NCBI GenBank assembly: GCA_964034945.1
Contig: OZ035962.1
Span: 101,192,284 to 101,256,283, forward strand
Direction: 5' to 3'
Length of the DNA stretch: 64,000 bases
Source: Chrysopilus asiliformis
Lineage: Eukaryota > Arthropoda > Insecta > Diptera > Rhagionidae
This document shows positions 1-11,005 of this stretch, piece after piece (the first letter of the stretch is position 1; each line of letters opens with the position of its first letter). Below the pieces are notes generated by a model. The model was given only the letters and a program-made list of their open reading frames with translations, did not search any database and was not told the DNA's origin. The position numbers and the translations under genes are program-made.

Positions 1-372
1 CGTATCAAAATTCGAACAGTTGTACCAAAATTTGAGTAAAACTTTCCAATAAGATTTTTATACCAGTTTTATCAAAATTCCACTATGAAGTCAAACTTTC
101 CAATAAGATTTTTTAAAATTTGTTCCAATCGGATTTTGATGTATGGGAGTTTTATGTAGAATAATATCCTGAATAACTTTTGTTCTTGGACTTTTTTGAT
201 AAGATGCACCGTTTTTGAGATATTCGCAAAAATCGTTTTCGTTCGTGTGGGGGGTACCCCCCCTAATGGTCCATTTTTGCCCGTTAACGAACTTAGCCTC
301 GCATTTTACGAAAAACGAATCTGCGCAAAATTTCAAGTCTCTAGCTCAATCCGTGCGCCTGTAATCCGCGCC

Positions 373-414
<42 letters not shown>

Positions 415-555
415 GGACGGACATGGAAAATTCAATTTTTTTTTATCATTCTAAACATACTGGTGTAATTCATTTTTGTGTGTGATGACGGGATCTTGGC
501 GTTACAAACGGTAAGACAAAGTAAATATACCCTTTGGTTTCATCATACGGGTATA
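1..555 (-). mobile_element. Foldback-like element, copy 1 (cut by window edge)
   Basis: The right end (533-555) is the inverse of the terminal motif TATACCCGTATGGTGAAACC. Inside lie an arm shared with the other copies and a GACA/GACG microsatellite (about 373-420). The left end falls outside the window. The long shared arm and internal microsatellite resemble foldback-type elements; no transposase is visible. Confidence 0.7.
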
Positions 556-837
556 AAAAATAATTATTTGAGCCCCGTGTGTTAGAAATTAAAGCAAGAG
601 AAAAGCATAATAAATAAAATAAATATTCACGATTAATGTCGTAGCACTACAAATTTCTCCAAACTTCGTAGCCGTCCTTCACCCTCTCCGGTAATCTGTC
701 CCTGATGCACACAAAAAAATATGATCACCTAAATAAAACTTGAAATACATGATTTTATTTTATTTTGCAAATTTATGCTTAATGCGGAAGCTAAATCTTT
801 AAAGTTGAATCCGATGAAAATCAAAAAAAAATCTGCT
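556..837. other. Intergenic, upstream of CT1
   Basis: AT-rich sequence with no open reading frame or repeat that I recognise. It leads into the TATA box of CT1. Confidence 0.5.
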
Positions 838-844
838 TATAAAA
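838..844 (+). promoter_or_regulatory. TATA box of CT1
   Basis: TATAAAA lies 77 nt before the CT1 start codon, a spacing also seen for CT4, CT5, CT7, CT8, CT9 and CT10 (about 70-90 nt). Confidence 0.55.
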
Positions 845-914
845 TGTAGAAAACTTTGCAACTTTCATTAAAATTAGTCAAGATAGTGGAAGTGTTCAGG
901 TTCAAATTTTCGAC

Positions 915-1970
915 ATGTTTATTAAAATTTGTGTGCTGAATTTAGTTAGTATTTATTCAATGAATTGCTTTTAAAAAGTACTTTAACGAGTGTAAAACAT
1001 TTTTATAGTACATATTTTTTTTATAATCACAGATTGTGTCGACTGTATTCGCCACAATAAGACCAATTTCAAAAGATCGTCAAATACTTGTTGGTGAGAA
1101 TTCAGAGACATTATCTGAAATTATTGACGAATTTCGATGCTGTGTAAAGAGTGAATCTCAACTGAAATCTCGTGTCGATGATCAGTTTCTGGTGTCTTTT
1201 TTAAGAAATGCTAAATACGACGATGAAAAAGCTTTAGATCAATTGAACGCATTTTACGCTATTCGGGATGTTTTCCCGGACGTTTTTAAAAATCGAAATA
1301 TTTTTAAGAATTCGAAAATTCGCGATTTGTTGAAATCTGGGTAATTTCTAAAATTTTAAATAAAAGTTTGAAAACTGTGCCAATTTTAAAGGTTTTAATT
1401 TTTAGATCCTGGGTTTTTATGCCGCAGGGAGATATACCGAGACCGGCTGTATTTATTGGCCGCTGGGGAGCTTTTGATCCAAAAACATACACGATAGATG
1501 ATTCTTGTTTCGTTGGAACAACGGCATTTGAAATTCTCGCCTGGGAAAACGATGATGCGACAATTTCTGGATCGCGGGTGATTTTGGATCTTGCGAATAT
1601 CACGGAAGCTCATGTGGTGCAATATTCTAATGAATTGTTTCGAAAATATATTGGAATTAATGATGATAAAACTCCTACACAAATAGTGGGATTCCACTTT
1701 ATAAATTCATCACCACAGACGAATGTTGCCATCGAACTTTTTAGAAATATTGTTAAAGATTCTATGATTTACGATCATGGATCGAATTTAACCGCTCTAC
1801 AGCAATTCATCCCGCAGGATCAACTTCCGGTTGAATATGGTGGACCGAAATGGACTATTTTAGATCTCACTAAGAATTTGATAGAATATTTTGAAAAATA
1901 CGCTGATTATTTTGATGAAGATGAAAAAATGTTTGGAACGACTGAAAAGATCAATAAAAACAATTCATAA
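915..1970 (+). CDS. CT1: secreted CRAL-TRIO lipid-carrier-like protein
   Basis: Exons 915-944, 1033-1340 and 1406-1970, giving 300 residues. Exon 1 joined to exon 2 starts MFIKICVLNLIVSTVFA, a typical signal peptide with likely cleavage after VFA. The CRAL-TRIO N-terminal helices follow (DDQFLVSFLRNAKYD at about residues 59-73). The lipid-binding domain contains GRWGAFDP, LANITEAH and FHFINSSP, and ends with LPVEYGG (about 253-259). Introns are GT-AG, phase 0 and phase 2. Unlike its relatives, exons 3 and 4 are fused: the third intron is gone, together with three codons just before it. By family the protein should bind a hydrophobic ligand such as a tocopherol, retinoid or other lipid; the ligand is unknown. 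Export is inferred from the signal peptide only. Confidence 0.88.
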
Positions 1971-2025
1971 GTTTATTCTGAGAAACAATTTTTTAAATTA
2001 AATATCGTTTGATAACTAGTATTTT

Positions 2026-2600
2026 TATACCCGTATGGTGAAACCAAAGGGTATATTAACTTTGCCTTACCGTTTGTAACGCCAAGATCTCGTCATCGCA
2101 CACAAAAATGAATTACACCAGTGTGTTTAGAATGATGAAAAAAGTTGAATTTAGCATGTCCGTCCGTCCGTCTGTCTGTCTGTCTGTCCGTCTGTCTGTC
2201 TGTCCGTCTGTGGCGCGGATTGCGGGCGCACGGATTGAGCTAGAGACTTGAAATTTTGCGCAGATTCGTTTTTCGTAAAATGTGAGGCTAAGTTCGTTAG
2301 TGGGCAAAAATGGACCATTAGGGGGGGTACCCCCCATACGAACGAAAACGTTTTTTGCAAATATCTCAAAAACGGTGCATCTTATCAAAAAAGTCCAAGA
2401 ACAAAACTTATTTAGGATATGATTCTACATAAAACTCCCATACATCAGAATCCGATTGGAATAAATTTTAAAAAATCCTTTTGGAAAGTTTGACTTCATA
2501 GTGTAATTTTGGTACCTACAACTGTTCGAATTTTGATACGAATATCACCATACGGGTCTCCAATGATTGCCAGATTGGCAATTATAGCTTTTGTTATGTT
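2026..2600 (+). mobile_element. Foldback-like element, copy 2
   Basis: Starts with TATACCCGTATGGTGAAACC, has a GTCC/GTCT microsatellite at about 2157-2212, and reaches CACCATACGGGT near 2546-2557, an inverted copy of the terminal motif. The sequence matches copy 1 in reverse. It lies just downstream of CT1. No coding capacity beyond translated microsatellite. Confidence 0.7.
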
Positions 2601-3424
2601 TTTATTTATCAAATTTCAGTTTCATTTTAATTTTGATTAACATTCTGTAAACATAAAATTCAAATATCACTACTGGTAACATTAAATAGTTCTCAAATTT
2701 TTTAACAAAAGTTTGCAAACTAAAATGTTTTAAAAAATAAAATTTAAATAATAATATCTATTCATCATGTAGCCAATCAGGCATAAATAAAGAAAAGGAA
2801 CAAAAAATTAAAACTAATAGTATTGTCAGCATCCTTTAAGAATAAAAGTACGTTTTTTCCTGACAAAGGCACACGGGACAAAAATTAATAAATTCCGGAG
2901 AAAAGTGCCAAATTAAATTGGACCTTTATCCGGAAACTTCCGGGCAAATGGCCATTTTAGTTTGAGACTTTTACCCGAAATCTTTTTCCAGACAAAAGTC
3001 CACGTTTTCCGGATACAAGTCCATCTTTTTCGGGGCAAGAGACTATTGAGTTTTTTCACTTTTTGCAAGATTTTATACATGCTTTCACATATGCTCTTTA
3101 ACCCATTTCTTGCCACCATTTATATTCCATAATAGCAACTTTGACTCCTATGTGGTAACAAAAAGGCTCAAAGTTGCTCAAAGTTACTGGTGCGAAAATG
3201 CACCATTGGTAAGAAATGGGTTAACATAAAGTATTGAACAATCAGTCTTCCGAATCAAATAATTTTTAGAAATTTCCATTTATATTTTATTTTTTAAAAT
3301 TAAAAAATTTATTGAATTTTCCATTTATACAGGTTTTAATGCTACAATATCAATTTTTTTTCTTTCCATATTTGGAATATTTTGAGACAAATTTTAAAAA
3401 ATATATAAAACTGATATTTTACAG
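2601..3424. other. Intergenic between CT1 and CT2
   Basis: AT-rich. Around 3100-3225 the phrases CCCATTTCTTGCCACCA and TGGTAAGAAATGGGTTAA form an imperfect inverted repeat. No exon 1 for CT2 could be recognised here: no ATG leads in frame into a phase-0 donor with a hydrophobic stretch. Confidence 0.5.
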
Positions 3425-4506
3425 ATATCTTCGAGTGCGTTCGCTTTTCTTAGACCAATTTCAAAAGCCCGGCAAAAATTAGCATCAATAATAGGCGAAA
3501 ATCCTGACACGTTAGTGAAGAAAATTACCGAATTTCGAACTATTGTTAAAAATCAACCTCACCTAAAATCCCGTACTGATGATCAGTTCTTGGTATCATT
3601 TTTGCGAAATGCAAAATAGAATGTGGAAAAAGCAAAGAAGAGAGTAGATTCATTTTATGCAATTCGAAATGTACACCCGGAGGTTTTTAAAAACCGAAAT
3701 ATTTTTAAAAATCCTAAAATCCGAGAGCTACTGGAAAATGAGTACATATTTTTAGTAATTTTGTAATAGAAGGTAAGAAAATGAAATATTATTACTTTTA
3801 GTACCACGATTGTGATGCCTCAAGGGGATATTCCCGGACCCGTTGTATTTCTTGGTCGGTGGGGGGCTTACGACCCAAATAAATACAGTATCGAAGACGT
3901 ATGTTTTGTTGGGACAACCGCATTTGAAATTTCTGCATGGGAAAATGATGATGCAACCATTTTTGGAGCATGGGTTATTTTTGATTTGGCGAACGTTACA
4001 CAAGCTCATGTGGCACAATATTCGCATGAGCTTTTCAGAAAATATTTTTTGGTTAATCCAGAAATTACTCCAATCGAAGTAAAAAGTTTTCATTTTATAA
4101 ATACGACACCAGTATCGAAGATTGCTGTGGAAATCGCAAGAGACGTCGTTGAGGGTTCGCTAAAGGATAAAGTATAGAAACTGAAAGAAATATAAATTTG
4201 TGCTTATTTGAATATATAAAATTTTAATTTCAGATTTACGATCATGGATCGAATTTGGAGTCTTTGTACGAATTCATTCCGAAAGAGCGACTTCCGATTG
4301 AATATGGGGGACCCGAGTTTCAGATTTCAGATCTTACAAAAAACTTGACGAAAGTTTTTGAAAAATACGCAGGTTTTACAGACCAAGATGAACAAGTCTT
4401 TGGAACTAATGAAGAGCTTAGGAAAGGTACTTCACCAATAGATAAATTTTTTAAGAATTTTAAAAAACCTGTTAAAAGCATTTTAAATGTTGACAATATT
4501 TTTTAG
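3425..4506 (+). pseudogene. CT2: CRAL-TRIO gene with in-frame stop in exon 2
   Basis: Exon 2 is 3425-3741, exon 3 is 3802-4171 (370 nt) and exon 4 is 4234-4506. All splice sites and phases match the family. Codon 65 of exon 2 is TAG (3617-3619), where relatives have the tyrosine of NAKY, so the product would stop inside the N-terminal helices. Everything downstream remains open, including GRWGAYDP, FHFINTTP and LPIEYGG, so the lesion looks recent, or is an allele or a sequencing error. The exon 2 start (ISSSAFA) keeps the end of a signal peptide, but exon 1 was not found. AATAAA follows the last codon at about 4510. A functional readthrough gene is possible but unlikely. Confidence 0.75.
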
Positions 4507-4845
4507 ATCAATAAAATGTCCAAAGTAAATTTTCGTTTTTAATTCTTGGATAGAATCTGAATTCGACTGATTGATAAATTAAATAAAACCACTCCCAACA
4601 TTGGCGATATTAGAGACCGTAGTTATGATGGCCAAATTAAATTATTTAACAAAACCCAATTTGTAGTTTTTAGGGTGGGAATAATATTTTTTGACCATGA
4701 TTTGTCTATGGTGTCTACCCTGACGATTCGCCACTGCTAATTATGTAAATATCTAAAAAAAAAAACTTGTTATGCACAAAACGTGGAAACGTGTTTTTTT
4801 TAATAAAAATATTATGGGAAGTATTTTTTACAAAGTTTTAGAAAT

Positions 4846-5568
4846 AGGGTGACCATATTTTTTTCATCTGAAGGTGAGACAGACTAACTTAATAGAGAGG
4901 GGAAAGGGAGGCAGTGGAGACGCAGTATGAGGAAAATTTTAATGCTTCGAAATTAATCGTCAAAATGTTGAAAGTCTGATCAGAGAAAAAGGGTATGTTT
5001 CATTTTTTTGTTTTTGTGATTATATAAAAAATGTTTGTGATTACATATATAAAAAATGGAAACATAAAATACCAATAACACTTTTTATATAATCAAAAGT
5101 GTTATGGGTGTTTTATGGTTTCAAAATATAACAAAAATTGTGCCTCCAGAAATACTTTTATAAACAAACATCCCACTTATTATTTATAGTAATGCGCCGC
5201 AGGTGATTTTTTAAAGAAAATGCACTACACGGAGAGAAATCCAAATAGTAATATACGAGACAGTGGACAAAATTGGGAATTATTCCTACAATTTTGGGGA
5301 AATTTCCTATTTTTTGGCATGAATTCTCTTTTTGTTTGGGACTCATTACCGAAAAATTTGACTGTCTCGTATATTCCTATTCGTTGTAGGAATGTGTCCT
5401 ATTATTTCTCCCCGTGTAATATCTGATAAAACTGTGTAGCACTCGATTTTTTTTTTGTTTTTTGACACTAGAATCCATAATTCTGGAGCCAAAGTTTAGT
5501 TTCCGTGACGCGGGGACACCATTCCAAGAATCCGAGACTGTCACCATTTCGGGACGTATGGTCACCCT
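4846..5568. mobile_element. TIR element (AGGGTGACCATA), hAT-like
   Basis: Left end AGGGTGACCATA and right end TATGGTCACCCT are inverted copies. The flanks are similar but not identical (TTAGAAAT on the left; TTAGAACC two bases past the right end), suggesting a decayed 8-bp target duplication. Related half-copies with CATACGTCCCG lie near 36490-36560 and 39717-39810. It contains a nested MITE (5226-5418) and no recognisable transposase. Confidence 0.55.
5226..5418. mobile_element. MITE with TACACGG termini
   Basis: The left arm (TACACGGAGAGAAATCC, then ATATACGAGACAGT) and the right arm (ACTGTCTCGTATAT, then ATTTCTCCCCGTGTA) fold into a long imperfect hairpin. It is nested in the AGGGTGACCATA element. 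Confidence 0.65.
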
Positions 5569-5950
5569 GGTTAGAACCATTCCTAATCTATTCAAACAAT
5601 TGAATATTTTAGAATAATTTAGACATTGTCAGACTGGGCCAGGCAGACACAGTTCGACAGTTAATTATTGGAGTTATGACATTTGCACAAACCACAATAT
5701 AATACAATAGCAGCGCGCATTTAAGTGTCGACTAGTTTTTTTAAAGACAGTAGAGCAGTTAAGGTTGACGGTTTAAAATTTAAATTAGTTTCCAAATAGT
5801 GCCAGATTGTTACGAAATGTTTTTTAATAATATTATCAAAAAAGTTGGTGTAAGAAATGTAAAAACGTTCCTACCATTCCATGTGTGTACCATACTTTAC
5901 AAGTTCTAATTTTAATTGAAGTTCAAAAAATAACAAAAAAATAATTGTAG
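5569..5950. other. Intergenic upstream of CT3
   Basis: The expected exon 1 of CT3 should lie here. An ATG at 5817 opens nine codons before a possible GTTGGT donor and aligns loosely with the CT1/CT6 first exon, but the peptide (MFFNNIIKK) is not a signal peptide, so I do not annotate it. Nothing else is recognised. Confidence 0.4.
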
Positions 5951-6980
5951 AGATATTTGAGTGCATCGCTTGAGATTAGGCCGCTTACAGAAGATCGTCA
6001 AATGGTCGCCGCAATTATTGGTGAAAATCCCAAAACGCTATCTAACAAAATTGAGGAATTTCGATCCTGTGTTAAAAATCTACCCAAGATTAAACCACGC
6101 ACCGATGATCAATTCCTAATTTCTTTCCTACGATACGCTCAATACGACATAGAAAAAGCGTTGGATAAACTGTATTCGTTTTATGCAGTTCGAAGCGTGT
6201 ATCCAAATGTCTATAAGAATCGAAACATATTCAAGAATTCAAAAATACGGGAATTGTTGAAAAACGGGTTTGCAGTGATTTAAAAAAAAGTGGAGTTTTT
6301 GAGAAATTTATTTTCAGAACATGGACGTCAATTCCGCAAGAAAACATGCCAAGGCCAGCCGTATTTATTGGTCGTTTCGGATCATTTGATCCGAAAAAAT
6401 ATGATATAGACGATGTGTGTTTTGTTGGAACAACCGCATTCGAAATTTCTGCATTGGAAAATGATGATGCGACGATTTTTGGAGCCCAGGTAATCCTGGA
6501 CTTTGGTAATATTACGGCAAATCATGTAACACAATATTCTCGGAAATTGTTTAGCAAATATTTTATGCTTAATCTTGAGAGGATTCCAGTTGAAATTAAA
6601 GGTTTTCACTTCGTAAACACCACACCATTATCAAGAGTTGTTATCGATTTTTTAAGGTATTCTGTGGAATATTCATTACAAGGCAAAGTAAGATTTACAT
6701 TCGTTAACAAAAAATTCTGAATTATTGAATAAAAATATTGTTACAGATATTTTCGCATAGTTTCGATTTAAAATCCCTCTACAAATTTATACCGCAAAAG
6801 CAACTTCCGGTTGAATATGGTGGACCGAAATTAAGCTTTGCGGACCTTTCCAAAGACATGACAACAATTTTTGAGAAATATGCAGAGTTTTTTGATCAAG
6901 ATGAAAACATGATTGAAGCTAATGGAGAGCTTCAAGAAAATCGTATACCAATAATTGATAAGAATTTTGACTTACCGTAA
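5951..6980 (+). CDS. CT3: CRAL-TRIO protein, exon 1 unresolved
   Basis: Exons 5951-6267, 6318-6687 (370 nt) and 6747-6980 form one open frame of 306 residues with family phases 2 and 0. The N-terminal helices carry DDQFLISFLRYAQYD. The lipid-binding part has GRFGSFDP, FGNITANH, FHFVNTTP and LPVEYGG. Exon 4 begins IFSHSF where relatives have IYDHGS. Exon 2 begins RYLSASLEIRPL, without the small-residue signal-peptide end of its neighbours, and no good first exon is present, so the true start is unknown and the gene may be losing or have lost its signal peptide. AATAAA occurs at about 7000. It may be a young pseudogene despite the open frame. Confidence 0.72.
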
Positions 6981-7309
6981 AGTATGTTAACATGTTAAAA
7001 ATAAATACAGTTGAAAAACGTTTTTAAGTAATTTAACACTTTATGTGGTGGCAATTAGGGAATGCAATACCGGAGGAAATCTCTATACCGGTATTTCGGT
7101 ATTGTAAAATGATAATACCGGGATCCCGGTATTAAAACCGGTTTTCAACGAAATTATTTGTTAATTAATATTTGTCACAAAAAATTTGCTGTACTTTTAT
7201 TTTTAAGATTCAAATAACTAAGAATACACACCCAAAAGTTTATTTGGTGTGCAATTTTGATTTCAGTAAATGTTCGTCTGGTTTTATCTCCACCACCGAA
7301 CTTAAGCTA

Positions 7310-7640
7310 TGTAGCGTCAGACGAGCACACAAAACCCTCACACGTGTGATAACTGACGTCACGAAAAAAACTCAACACACATTTCACACACATCTGACAC
7401 GACACGTCCTTACACTTGAAAAGTGTTGCTATCAGACAGTGTGGAATTTTTTTCCACACAATCGGATTTTTGTCCCAAAACGTGTTAACGACGCTAATCT
7501 TCACACGAAATTTTGTCACACAATTACACACTGTGTGACGCAGATTGAGTAGTTATCAGACGGAGTGAAAAGCCTCAAAAGGTGTGATGATGAAAGACGT
7601 GTGACAGCAGTCTAAATCGTCTGACACACTGATTTGCTAT
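7310..7640. repeat. Inverted-repeat segment inside the hAT
   Basis: GTCAGACGAGCACAC near 7317 and TCGTCTGACACAC near 7618 are imperfect inverted ends around sequence rich in CACAC/GTGTG. Probably a nested MITE. Confidence 0.4.
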
Positions 7641-7876
7641 CGATTTTTACGCCGTTTTTTGCAAAATTATCTGCGTTGCCAGGAGCAGGTTTTTAGCTAT
7701 GTTAGATTTTCAAAATTTGAAACAGAAGGTCCTGTAAGGATAACACAAATATCCTTTTTCCCATTTTTCCCCGCATTATGGAGTCGCTAATCACGAATCC
7801 GATATTAGATTTTCAAAATTCGAAACGGAAGGTCCTGTAAGGATAACGATTTTTCCCAAAAAATTTTAAATTATTT

Positions 7877-8249
7877 ATGGTTTTTTGGCATTCTAAAATT
7901 TATGCTAGTACATATAAAAAATATGAGGATATGATGGATATGATGGATATGGCGATTTTGGCAGCCTATATTTTGGAGACCAGTGACGACGACGAAAACC
8001 TTTACGACGATGGGTCGAAAGCGCAGTTGTTGGACAAAGGATTGGGTGTCGCGTCGCGAGAAAGAGGGTTTCTTTTCCAAATTTATGGCCAAATTGCGCT
8101 TTGAAGAATCCGAATTGTATCGAAATTTCTTACGGATATCGGTCAGTCAATTCGATAATTTGCTAACATTTGGTGAAGTCGCAGATAGAAACATAACAAA
8201 AGCTATAATTGAAAACCCGTTTGGTGATATGGCATTATTTGAAGTTTAA
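7877..8249 (+). pseudogene. PIF/Harbinger transposase N-terminal fragment
   Basis: A frame reading RRKRSCWTKDW-like residues, then LRFEESELYRNFLRIS and QFDNLL, resembles the N-terminal region of PIF/Harbinger (HARBI1-like) transposases: a W-x-R/K-D/P-W motif followed by the FR(M/I)-x-x-x-x-F(D)xLL segment. Upstream residues lie in another frame (from 7877), so it is frameshifted, and it ends at a foldback fragment near 8250. The catalytic DDE region is absent. The assignment is by motif memory only. Confidence 0.5.
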
Positions 8250-8258
8250 TTGAACAGC

Positions 8259-8427
8259 GAACAGTTGTATCAAAATTCCACTTTGAAGTCAAACTTTTCA
8301 ATAAGATTTTTTAAAAATTCTCCGAATCGGATTTTGATGTATGGGAATTTTATGTAGAATCATATCCTAAATAACTTTTGTTCTTGCACTTTTTTGATAA
8401 GATGCACCGTTTTTAAGATATTCGCTA
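8259..8427 (-). mobile_element. Foldback-like element fragment
   Basis: Matches the unique part of copies 1 and 2 (ACAGTTGTATCAAAATTCCA through the GATGCACCGTTTTT stretch) in reverse orientation. It is nested in the hAT element. Confidence 0.6.
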
Positions 8428-9060
8428 TAACACAGTATGTGTGAAATGGCATGAATTCATGCCAATTCACACATTGGGACATTTTCCCACAGTCTTCACA
8501 CAAACCGAAAAATGCCTATCTCACTTGGAGCTAGGTGACTGGACACGCGTGCATTGCTTTACAGTTCTATGCGATGATATTAATAGGTAATAGAAAAATG
8601 AATGCTTTGCAATTGCGATACAGAATAAACTTCTAAAACTATTTGTCTCTGGTGTGAAATGGAAATGTCTTCCAAATTAGAAGAAAACCCTTTGGCTCGC
8701 CACAATCTTTTACGCTCTCCTGGCGCAATGTAAGTATGAAATATACAAATCAATCTAAACGAAAGTATTTTTTTAAAACAACAATACCGATTTTTCGTCC
8801 ATCACATGAATGAGCATGCGTCGTCGCCTAAGTGAGAAAGACTTTAATGAGGGATTTAATACCGGACAAAAATGAATACGGGTATTTAATTCAATACCGA
8901 AATACCGGTATTGAATCTTCGAAAACCGGGATTTAATACCGGACAAAAATGACCGGTATCCCGGTTTTCGGGATACCGGGATACCGGTATTGCATTCCCT
9001 AGTGGCAATGGCCCTTGTATCGTGTAACGTGTTTATCAAAATATATTTGACTGTATTTTT

Positions 9061-9614
9061 ACTTTCTTCTTCTATAGAGGGAAAGTATTGTGTTCATAAC
9101 GGAGACCGACTCGAGAACGGGGGCAGATAGAAAACCTCTGATCGGTACGAAATCCATTTCAGGCAAAATTTTGAGGATCTCCGTGCATCTGTCTGTCGGT
9201 CTGTCCCTTGTGCGTATCTTAAATAACTCGAGAACGCGTTGACATAGCGACTTGAAATTTTTTGTAAATTAGTTTCATAAAAATCGTCTCTCAACTTTTG
9301 GAAAAGTAACGATAGCTATAATAGGTAACTCCTATATATTTACTTTATTCCTTGACACATAGGCCCGAAACTATTTGAAAATGGTTTTTTTTTAAATTGC
9401 TTGAACCATATGCGCTTTTTGTAAAAAAATGAATATTTAAAGGATATAAAATTTTCTACATTTTTACTTTAACGGTTTTTTTGGGGTATCTAACGGTTGT
9501 CAAAATGTTTGAAAAAAAAATCCGTTTTTTTTTTAAAAATCTCTCGAAAACTATGAACTTTTATGAAAAAATGCGTACAACCAAATTTATATGAAATAAT
9601 ATTCTCTACCTTTT
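9061..9614 (+). repeat. Dispersed repeat, GAGGGAAAGTATTGTG family, copy 1
   Basis: Begins ACTTTC...CTATAGAGGGAAAGTATT and contains CTCGAGAACG-type, TCTGTCTGTCGG and TTTTTCGAGAAA-like stretches. Similar copies lie at 54130-54420 (+) and about 57200-57850 (inverted). Class unknown; no coding capacity seen. Confidence 0.55.
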
Positions 9615-10870
9615 TATACCCGTATGGTGAAACCAAAGGGTATATTAACTTTGCCTTACCGTTTGTAACGCCAAGATCCCGTCATCACACACGAAACTGA
9701 ATTACACCAGTGTGTTTAGAATGATAAAAAAATTGAATTTTGCATGTCCGTCCGTCCGTCTGTCCGTCCGTCTGTGGCGTGGATTATGTGCGCACATATT
9801 GAGCTATAGAGACTTAAAATTTTACGCAGATTTGTTTTTCGTAAAATGCAAGGCTACCCAAATAGCATCGAAAAGTACGGGAACATGAGATTTGTTCTTT
9901 GCGGCTTTAAAATGCAGCAATTTACGCAATCGGGGCTAAAAATTTACACCTATAATTCACATCCGCGTAAAAGAAGCGAAAGAAGTGACGAGCGCGTCGC
10001 ACCGATTAATAATGCGTCTGCAAAGCCACAATTGCTTTAGTGGGGAAATTGGTGACCCACGGTTCATCTTTGGGGCAACATTCGCTTCATGAAAATCCTG
10101 CAGCGATAGAGCAGCATTTGATGGTTTTCGGGTCGAAATAGTCTGCCACTAAAGTTTCATTAAAGCTCCCCGTCTGAGAAACACCAAAAAAAAAATTGAT
10201 GCCTTCAGCCGCCATATTTCTCACTGACATTTGATGGAAACGATTTCGTTTCGAGAATTAAATTTCTTATTTCAGGCGAATGACTGAAGGATATTGCATA
10301 AAAAGTGGATAGCATACATTTTTGAAACAGCATAATTTTATTGGCATCAAAATTTCATTGCAAAAGAAAAAAAATTTTACCGATAAAATAAAATTAAAGA
10401 AATTTTTGATTAAAAACAAAATAATTCAATGGCCCATTAAAATCTGTTTAAATTTCAGATCCAATATTGTCGAAAAATTTTAATGGCAATTAAAATCACG
10501 ACATGCAACCGGAAGAAAAGTCCATTATAAAATAACACTCCACAAAAGTTTCCATTAATTTGTCGCCATTAGATTTTTCTCGTTCGTCTTCTGCTTACGT
10601 TTTTATTTGTTCATTTGTTCATGCTCGCGCATGAGGTAACTAATTACGTCCCTGTCGTTATAATTGCGGCGCGGCAAACCGCTGAAAAGTGTTCCCCACT
10701 ATGGGTCTCGTTGCGCGTCTCGTTGGCACAACTAACTACGTATTTGCGACATAAATTGCTTATCGCCGCGATTTGCATGGTGACGAAATATGGGGATAAA
10801 CACCATAATTGCTGCTTAAAATGCTATTTGGGAAAGTTAATATACCCTTTGGTTTCACCATAAGGGTATA
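9615..10870. mobile_element. Foldback-like element interrupted by another element
   Basis: The left arm starts TATACCCGTATGGTGAAACC (9615) and the right end (about 10836-10870) is the same terminal motif inverted. The middle is replaced by a separate TIR element at 9857-10832. Confidence 0.65.
9857..10832. mobile_element. TIR element CCCAAATAGCAT, about 980 bp
   Basis: Ends CCCAAATAGCAT and ATGCTATTTGGG are inverted copies. An internal stretch around 10205-10375 (GCCGCCATATTTCTCA..., then TTTATTGGCATCAAAATTTC) matches 31308-31450 in the larger CCCAAGTAAC element, so both belong to one family. No transposase is recognised. Confidence 0.65.
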
Positions 10871-11005
10871 AAAATTCACATTTTTATATAATTTTTATAT
10901 AAAATTTTATTTGTCGGATTTATAGTGTAAGTTTTCCACATACATAGATTTTGTATAAGATAGTCAGATATTTCTAATTTCAATTTCAACCATGCTTTCT
11001 TACGA

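Larger units (their letters stand above)
7056..9001. mobile_element. hAT-type element with perfect 8-bp TSD
   Basis: Termini TAGGGAATGCAATACCGG and CCGGTATTGCATTCCCTA are inverted copies, flanked on both sides by GTGGCAAT (7048-7055 and 9002-9009). An 8-bp duplication and this type of terminus fit the hAT superfamily. Subterminal regions are rich in ACCGG/CCGGT repeats. No hAT transposase is visible; the 1.95 kb interior holds other insertions, so it is a non-autonomous carrier. Confidence 0.85.

Noticed and set aside
196..468. Open frame with repeated RQTD/TDGR residues (similar frames at 2113-2388, 23837-24196, 37747-38046 and 63149-63641)
   Set aside because: These are translations of the GACA/GACG or GTCC/GTCT microsatellites in the foldback-like elements and related repeats, not genes.
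3617..3619. CT2 stop codon as programmed readthrough or selenocysteine
   Set aside because: It is TAG, not TGA, and replaces an ordinary structural tyrosine. No stimulatory structure was seen, so a mutation is far simpler.
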